DNA of 64,000 nucleotides from Oopsacas minuta (Eukaryota; Porifera; Hexactinellida; Lyssacinosida; Leucopsacidae), in assembly GCA_024704765.1 (NCBI GenBank), contig JAKMXF010000066.1, positions 689,854-753,853 of the forward strand. Reading direction: 5' to 3'. The notes beneath the pieces were generated by a model. The model was not told the DNA's origin. It worked only from the letters and a program-made list of their open reading frames with translations, and did no database searches. Each line of letters opens with the position of its first letter. The first letter of the stretch is position 1. A program made the position numbers and the translations under genes. Below, piece by piece: positions 57,603 to 64,000 of the stretch.

Positions 57603-60600
57603 ATGGCACGCTACGAACCTCCACCAGGTGCTAGATACAGGATGCCAGGACCTAGATGTCCTCCCTTCCCTCACGGAGGTATGTATGGTCCTCCAGGTCC
57701 AGGTCCGGGCCCAGGCCCAAGGGGTCCACCACCTCTATACGATCGTCCTTACCCTCCGCATTATGACTCAGAGCCCATTGAAGATTATGACGATCAGTAT
57801 GACGATAGGTTCCAGCATGACTACCCAGATGACTGCGAGGAATTTCAGGATTATTATCAAGACCAACAACAAATAGGTCCACCACCACCACCAATGGGAC
57901 CTCTACCTCCTCCAAATTTTGACCGTGGACCCCCTATAGGGAACAGACCGATGTGTCCGCCTCCTATGGCTCCGAGATACCCACCACCGGGCCCACCTCC
58001 TCCTGAGATAACTCCTCCCCCCAGAAATCCTGCTCCAGTTATGAGGTGAGTTCAATTCACAGTCTCAGATATGTTTGAATAATATGCACACCCAATTTGA
58101 ACAATAGAATACATTCTGAGTAAACCCTCAAATCTGATAGGTTAAAGCATCTGTCAAACCTTCGGTAATTGATTGAATATATTTCTTGTAAATATTTACA
58201 AATTATTCTAGATTTGAAACTGAGAAAACAGAGGAACCAAAGAGGCACACAGAAATCCCGCCTCTAGAGTTGATAAGACCCCCGGGCATGCCTCCGATTC
58301 CCATCCCCCCTATGGGTCTACCTCTCCTCTCTTCAACTGCAGGGATACCTCTCCCCCCAATGCCACCACCTCTAATCCCAAATATGACATCAAGTCAGTT
58401 ATTTATTTATTGAAACTTCTTTCAGCTTCACGGCCCGCATCAAGTTTACCTGCCAACATGAGTATTGCCATTATTTCACATATTTACTGATTTTGTCATC
58501 ACAGACCTCCTTTAACACGCTTAATTAACATATTTCGAAAGTTTCCATGAACTTCATGTGGAGCTGAAACAAGTTTCTCATTAACAGGAGTCTTAATGTT
58601 ATTATTATTATTTTCTCTCTAGTACGTATGCCAGTACCTGTTGTAGCAGGCCACCCTCAACTAGCTATCATACCAGTAGTACAACAGAACGATAAACCAA
58701 TGGAAATATCTAAACAGGATCAAACAGTAAGTAATATATTTACAACAAAATATGAACCCGAAAGTGAATTATAGCGCTATAGGAATGATTTATTTGGACT
58801 AGGGATGTGTTCATAAAAGCCCCATTTGTTATTAAGGGATAAAGAGTCATTAAATATTCAAACAAACAAACAAACCAATATTTATATACATCTCTTATAT
58901 CTCTATCTTAGGAACAAGTCACTGAAGAAACAGACAAATTAACCTTAATAGAAAAACCCACCCAAACAGAATCAGTAAATGTAACTCAACCTATATCTAT
59001 TCCCGAGGCAAATATTGTCAATAACAACAACATAATCACATCACAAACACAACTACAACCACAAATACAAACAGTTCCAGATCAGATAATCATACAGCAG
59101 CCTTGTGTCATTCAAGCTGAAGTAGTTAATTATCCTATCATATCTCTAGGACTGTCTGACTCTCAAAATATTCAGTTAGATGTAAGTAACATTAGTGTTC
59201 TTAAAATAGGAAGTTTAAGCTATGAATATTTTCACACCAATTAAAGTGTGCTATACATTTATGGAGTTCGGTTTCGACATTTCTTCAAAATCAAATATTG
59301 ATATTTTCACATGTTTAGCAAATAATAATATAATAATATTTATTCTAGGCTAATGTATCTGAGATGAGAACAGCTACAACTGTGTTTATTGGTGATATTT
59401 CTGATAAAGTTTCAGACACTCTTGTTAGACAACTTCTACAGGTTTGTTGTTCCTTCAAGTTTGTTTGTTTTTTTCTGGAATTATATTAGTAGCTATGACT
59501 TTTGTATGTGGTTGTACTGTTGGCGTGTGCAAATAAAATTACCTGTGCTTTGTTTCAAATAATTATGGTTGGATTATTATGTGACTCACGATCACTTAAC
59601 AATTAATATTCTTTAGGAATGTGGGAACGTAAAAGCATGGAAGAGAGTGCAAGGTGCTACTAGAGATCTACAAGGTATAGTTTCTTATATCTTGTATATT
59701 TTTGTGTTTTTTTGTCCGTGTTTATTGAAAAACAGGTAAGAGCTACAAACTTGATATTTGGTATGAGAGTAGAATATGATATATCTAGGAGAAATCTCAA
59801 AACTCTCTGAGATAGGTGACAAATGCCTTAACCTATCAGATTAGAGGGGTTACTCCATGGCTGTTATTCTCTTTGATATATTAAGGTGGTTGGTAGTCAT
59901 TATTAGTGCGTATCTGAAACTGTGAATTGATTGGCTTAGGCCTTAGGGGGGTGAAATCCTGCCTTGGGCCACCACTGAGAATAAGAGATTTTGTCCCAAG
60001 TTCGCCCTGGGCATGCCTGGTACTGGGACCGCTCTCGGTGACGTGATGTAGTAGGTATAATTTTGTTTCCCGAGGAGGTGTGTGTTTCCGAGTTCTACTG
60101 TACGTATTATAAGATTATATTTGTAGCTTTTGGATTCTGTGAATTTGCAGATCAAGATTCAACACTACGAGCATTGAGAGTTCTAACGAATTTGAGTTTA
60201 GGAGGAAAGAAGCTGGTAATTAAAGTAGCGGACAAATCTAAACCTCAGTTTTTGAGATATATTGAGAATAAAAAGAGAGCGAAACAAGGATTATCTCCTC
60301 TTCCCGAATTAGCTGAGGTATTATACGTATTTATTGTTATTGTTAATTATCAACATATTTGTAGTTACTTTGGTTGTTAAGGTGACTACACAGTTGGGTT
60401 TCAGCTGTTAAGAGACGTGTGTATTTATTCGATATTATTTAGGGAGTGGATACTTCTGAAGAGGCAGATAAGATTACTGATGAACAGTTATATCAACAAG
60501 ATGAAGAACTGGATAATGATGTTAAGGTAGGTTAATATTTCCTTTATCACTTCTATCAACTCCAGTGGTTGTGAGGATCGGCCCTGCCCCCATGTCTGCC

Positions 60601-62947
60601 AGATCTTCTGAGTTGTGTAAATTAATATTCTATGTAGGAAGAAGATCTTACAATTATTGAGTCTATTAATAATCTTATTAAACAAAACCCAATGATAGCT
60701 TCTCCTCAAATAGTTGAAGGTTTGTTTGTTAGTTTGTTAGTTAACATTCTCTTATTATTTGTTCTTTTTAGAAAAGCGTGAAATTACCTTCCATGTCCAC
60801 GCAAAACCTGACGTAAGTTAGCCTATTACATATTATTAATGTTATTAATCAGCATTTTTAACCAAATCTGTTATAACATTATCCCAAAAAATGCATACAT
60901 ACATACGCATGATGTTATCACCATATTCTGCTATAGTTTGATATATATTTTCTCCTTTCTTTCCAACACCTACATGAGCTATTATTATCATGTGATATTG
61001 AAAGAATTATTCTAATTAAGTTACCTGCGATTAACCAGAAACAGAACCAGAACCATACAAATAATGTCAAATACTTCGGTTAATCGGGCAAACACCTTTC
61101 TTCCCTTTAATCTGGTCGAATTGGCCTGGTCCCGAGGTGATCCTATTTACGCGGATTCTACTGTGTTTTCTAGCTGTAAGGGGATAAAATATCACTTCGT
61201 TATAGCGGGAGTTTACTGTATTTATAAATTCTACAGAGTGTAGTTGATATTCCTGAAATAGAAGATGATAGAACAAGGGAAATGGTTCATGACGAAATAT
61301 TGAAGTTCAGACACACACATAAGGTATTTACTTCTACAGAATACATCCGTATAAGACAATTGAATAATTATTATCGAATTATAGTAATTTTGCATTGCCG
61401 CGGGAATCCAACGTTAATTCGATGTTTGTTAATAATATATTTGATGGATTCAAGATTCTAATACAATATGGATTGTTTTATATCTTAACAGCCAAATTGG
61501 TAGGATGGAATGTGAGTTTTATTCAACCTAGGTAAGTGTAAATTCCTGCTAATTCGTGTACACATATTTTTATTTGACCATGAAGCTGATTAGTCAAGAT
61601 TGATGTCACAGAGCTGGCCTATACAGGATCGTGAACACCTTGCGACTATTCATATTTGTACAATCAGAGGAGTTTCTATTAACACGCGTTGACTGCTAGC
61701 TCCTCCTCTGTGTACAATAGTAATTGTTAAATATGGCAGGTCCGTAAACAGATTTGTAAAAGGATCTGGCCAGAGGCCAAATCTCCTAAAATCTTTTGAC
61801 GCTCTAAATTAAATTAGTCGATATATCATGTCATGTTGTGGACTTGTGGCTCAATTGCACGAATTTTTAGCTTAGACAGAAGCTTTCTTGTATAAACCTA
61901 TTTTCACTTTCAGTTTAGATTGAAACTGTATTTACTTTCAGTTAATTAGTAATATATTTCTAAGTAAATTTAGGTTTTAACGTGTTTCAATGCAATAGAG
62001 CGGAAATCTAATATAAGATAATTACTTATCTAGCATTACATTTTACATTTACTGTATCTATGATAAAGTATCTGGGACGAGGTGTTGTGTTTTTATAGAG
62101 CTAGTGTGATTTGATTTCCCTTTAGGAGAGAGAATCCAAACGGATGCAAGACAAAGAAAAAGAGAGGGAACGAATTGCCAAAGAGAAACTTGAAAGGGAA
62201 AAAAATAAACATGTTGATAGCGATGAAGGGAAAACAAAATCTAAGAAGTCATCGTCACCTCGTAGAGAGGATCGTAAAAGGAGAGATTCATACGAGAGGG
62301 ACAATAAATCCAATAGATCACGGAGAAGTCGTGAGAGAGAAAAGGAAAGGGATAAAGAGAGGGAAAGAGATAAAGAAAGGGAAAGAGAAAGGGAAAGGGA
62401 GAGAAAGGAACGTGAGAGAGAGAGGGAGAGAGAGAAGGAGAGATTAAAACAGAGGGAGAGAAGGATTAGATCACTCAGTCGTAGCAGAAGGAGATCACGA
62501 TCTATAACCAGTTCTGATAGGTTAGTTAATCATGTACAGCGCATAGCAACAAGTTTGGATGAGTGGAATTCTATTTTATTCATTTTATTGAAATTTAGTT
62601 CATTTCTAATTCTTCCCAGGGGCCAGGAGAGAAGACGATTGGTTGATAAAGATGAGGACAGTGAAAAACGGAAGTTTGAAAAAAGACAGAAAGAGAGAAA
62701 ATTAACTTTTGAAAAAGTAATTTTGGTGCGATTTTTACAAAAAATGTATGTTTAATCCTGATTATATTTTAGGCATTAAAAAGTTGGGATTCAAGAGAAA
62801 GAAAGAAAATTCGAGATTTTCATAAAAGAAGGGAAGATGAAGCAGCAGAAAATGAGGAATTGGTAAGTAGTGGCGTGTAGGAACCGTTATGATCGACTCT
62901 ATCTGATAATTTGTCTCCGTCCCTCTTGGAATGTTTCGATGGTTAAG

Positions 62948-63023
<76 letters not shown>

Positions 63024-63896
63024 GTGTGTTTTGTTGTCTATCTTAGCTGTAGTGATGAAATTTACCTGGAGTTTGTGTCAGGTTTACTCCTGTGTGTAGT
63101 CCGGATGTCTAACTACCTCATTGTCGTTGGATTAGGTCTTTGGAGTAGATATCTACTTGCTGGATATGAGTTAGATAGTAGAATTGAAATAATTTTAATT
63201 TTTTCTCTTATTTTAGAAAAGAGAGTCTAAGAAATTAGCTAAATTCTTAGCTGACTATGATGACGAACATGATGACCCAAAATATTATAAGTGAGCTTTT
63301 ACAATGTATGCTGGTTATAAGAACACCCTTGGGAGTAGCAATACATGTTCTCATAACCTGTATCAAATATGCAGGAATATATGAGGACCATGGTGTTCAT
63401 GTCCGGCAATGTTCTTATAACCAGCATCTGTTCTATCAGATAGATAGATTGATTTTTTTAACTTATCACCTTTTAGAGGAGGAAATTACGCTCGTAGAAG
63501 GAGAGATCGGGCCATTGAGAGTCAGGAAGATTCAGAAGATAGAGGCAGAGAGAAAACTGAAATAAATGAGATGAAAGATTTACAAATTAATGACATTTCC
63601 TATTCCAGGGATTCTATATCAATGTCTCAATCAGATTCTAATCCAATGGGATCTGTAAGTATACTGTATTGCTATAAATGGTTTTCATATGACTAATTCT
63701 TATGGATATATTCATACAGGACTCAGATGGGAGAGATTCTAGCCCTGACCATTTGAGTGACAAGGAAGAGGCAATACCATTAGAGAAACCCTCTCAAACT
63801 CAATTCTATTTCTCTTCTCATCATTCTAATTCTAATTCTAATACAGCTCAAACCTTTATGAAACATGAAGCTAAACAGGATATTCTTGTTCCTCCG
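57603..63896 (+). CDS. RBM25: RBM25-like splicing factor, 17 exons, 3' end off the right edge
   Basis: RBM25 is a nuclear U1-associated splicing regulator. Exons: 57603..58045, 58212..58393, 58623..58726, 58912..59181, 59349..59441, 59617..59674, 60127..60317, 60443..60526, 60638..60719, 60772..60812, 61237..61323, 62126..62520, 62620..62716, 62773..62862, 63217..63290, 63477..63654 and 63720..63896, all in phase. The N-terminus is Pro/Gly-rich. The RRM reads TTVFIGDISDKVSDTLVRQL, then ECGNVKAWKRVQGA and AFGFCEFADQDSTLRALRVL, as in human RBM25 (FVGNISEKASDMLIRQLL, WKRVQGA, AFGFCEY). Exon 12 is an Arg/Glu-rich RERE-type domain, and after it come FEKRQKERKLTFEK and KLAKFLADYDDE. The C-terminal PWI domain is not in the window. 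The intron at 60813-61236 carries repeats. Confidence 0.93.
58425..58590. mobile_element. MITE family E copy in an RBM25 intron
   Basis: GAAACTTCTTTCAGCTTCAC and GTGGAGCTGAAACAAGTTTC are inverted ends. The same family lies at about 31955-32140. Confidence 0.65.
62949..63021. repeat. (GT)n microsatellite
   Basis: A GT run of more than 30 units lies in the RBM25 intron after the exon ending at 62862. The frame through it (Val/Cys repeats) is not coding. Confidence 0.95.
63308..63426. mobile_element. MITE family B, intact copy
   Basis: Ends ATGCTGGTTATAAGAAC and GTTCTTATAACCAGCAT are perfect inverted repeats in 119 bases. The element is in the RBM25 intron. Confidence 0.85.
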
Positions 63897-64000
63897 GTAA
63901 ATATGTCTGTTTGCAATATAAATACAGTCAACTCCCGTTATGCCAAACATGGATATATCGAAGTCTATAATTGTACAAACATAGTCCCTTACCGTCAAAG

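Noticed and set aside
62931-63230. Val/Cys repeat frame
   Set aside because: It is a translation of the GT microsatellite inside an RBM25 intron.

Overview
This is AT-rich eukaryotic DNA. Genes have short GT-AG introns, and they match animal families: spastizin/ZFYVE26, GK5, RBM25, CNC-type bZIP factors, Death and ubiquitin-like domains, LRR-EGF receptors. Expanded small Ig-like proteins and dense MITEs suggest an early-branching animal, and a sponge is my best guess. The species itself cannot be read from the window.

Left part (1-45.5 kb): one very large minus-strand gene fills this region. I rebuilt 30 exons from GT/AG sites with fully consistent codon phase, from a start at 45491 to a donor at 2644. 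They encode about 2,330 residues of a ZFYVE26 (spastizin)-like protein. The FYVE domain should lie left of the window. The long introns hold nested intronless genes: a 553-residue unknown protein (218-1879), four cysteine-poor Ig-like genes and one Ig pseudogene (4.2-11 kb), a receptor array (15.4-22.2 kb) with an intact LRR-EGF receptor, two decayed copies and a second receptor hidden by a gap of Ns, and two small CNC-type bZIP genes (35.8 and 39.2 kb). Several nested genes have a TATA box about 45-85 bases upstream. Exons 21-24 of the host gene read as a DUF547-like domain, which I do not know from vertebrate ZFYVE26.

Right part (45.5-64 kb): a near-perfect 379-base inverted repeat lies between ZFYVE26 and a divergent five-exon gene (47546-50507). 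That gene encodes tandem ubiquitin-like folds, a Gln/Pro-rich linker and a C-terminal Death-like domain, with every intron in phase 1. Next, all on the plus strand, come an Ig-like/Ser-rich protein (52242), glycerol kinase 5 (53672), a mitochondrial helical-repeat-like protein (55448) and RBM25 (57603, running off the right edge).

Repeats: at least five MITE families, a 402-base hAT-type element with an 8-base target duplication, two long inverted repeats (arms about 375-379 bases), a 32-base minisatellite and several microsatellites. The exciting candidates are the Ubl-Death adaptor, the cysteine-poor (probably intracellular) Ig family with an apparent gene-conversion tract, and the DUF547-like insertion in spastizin.
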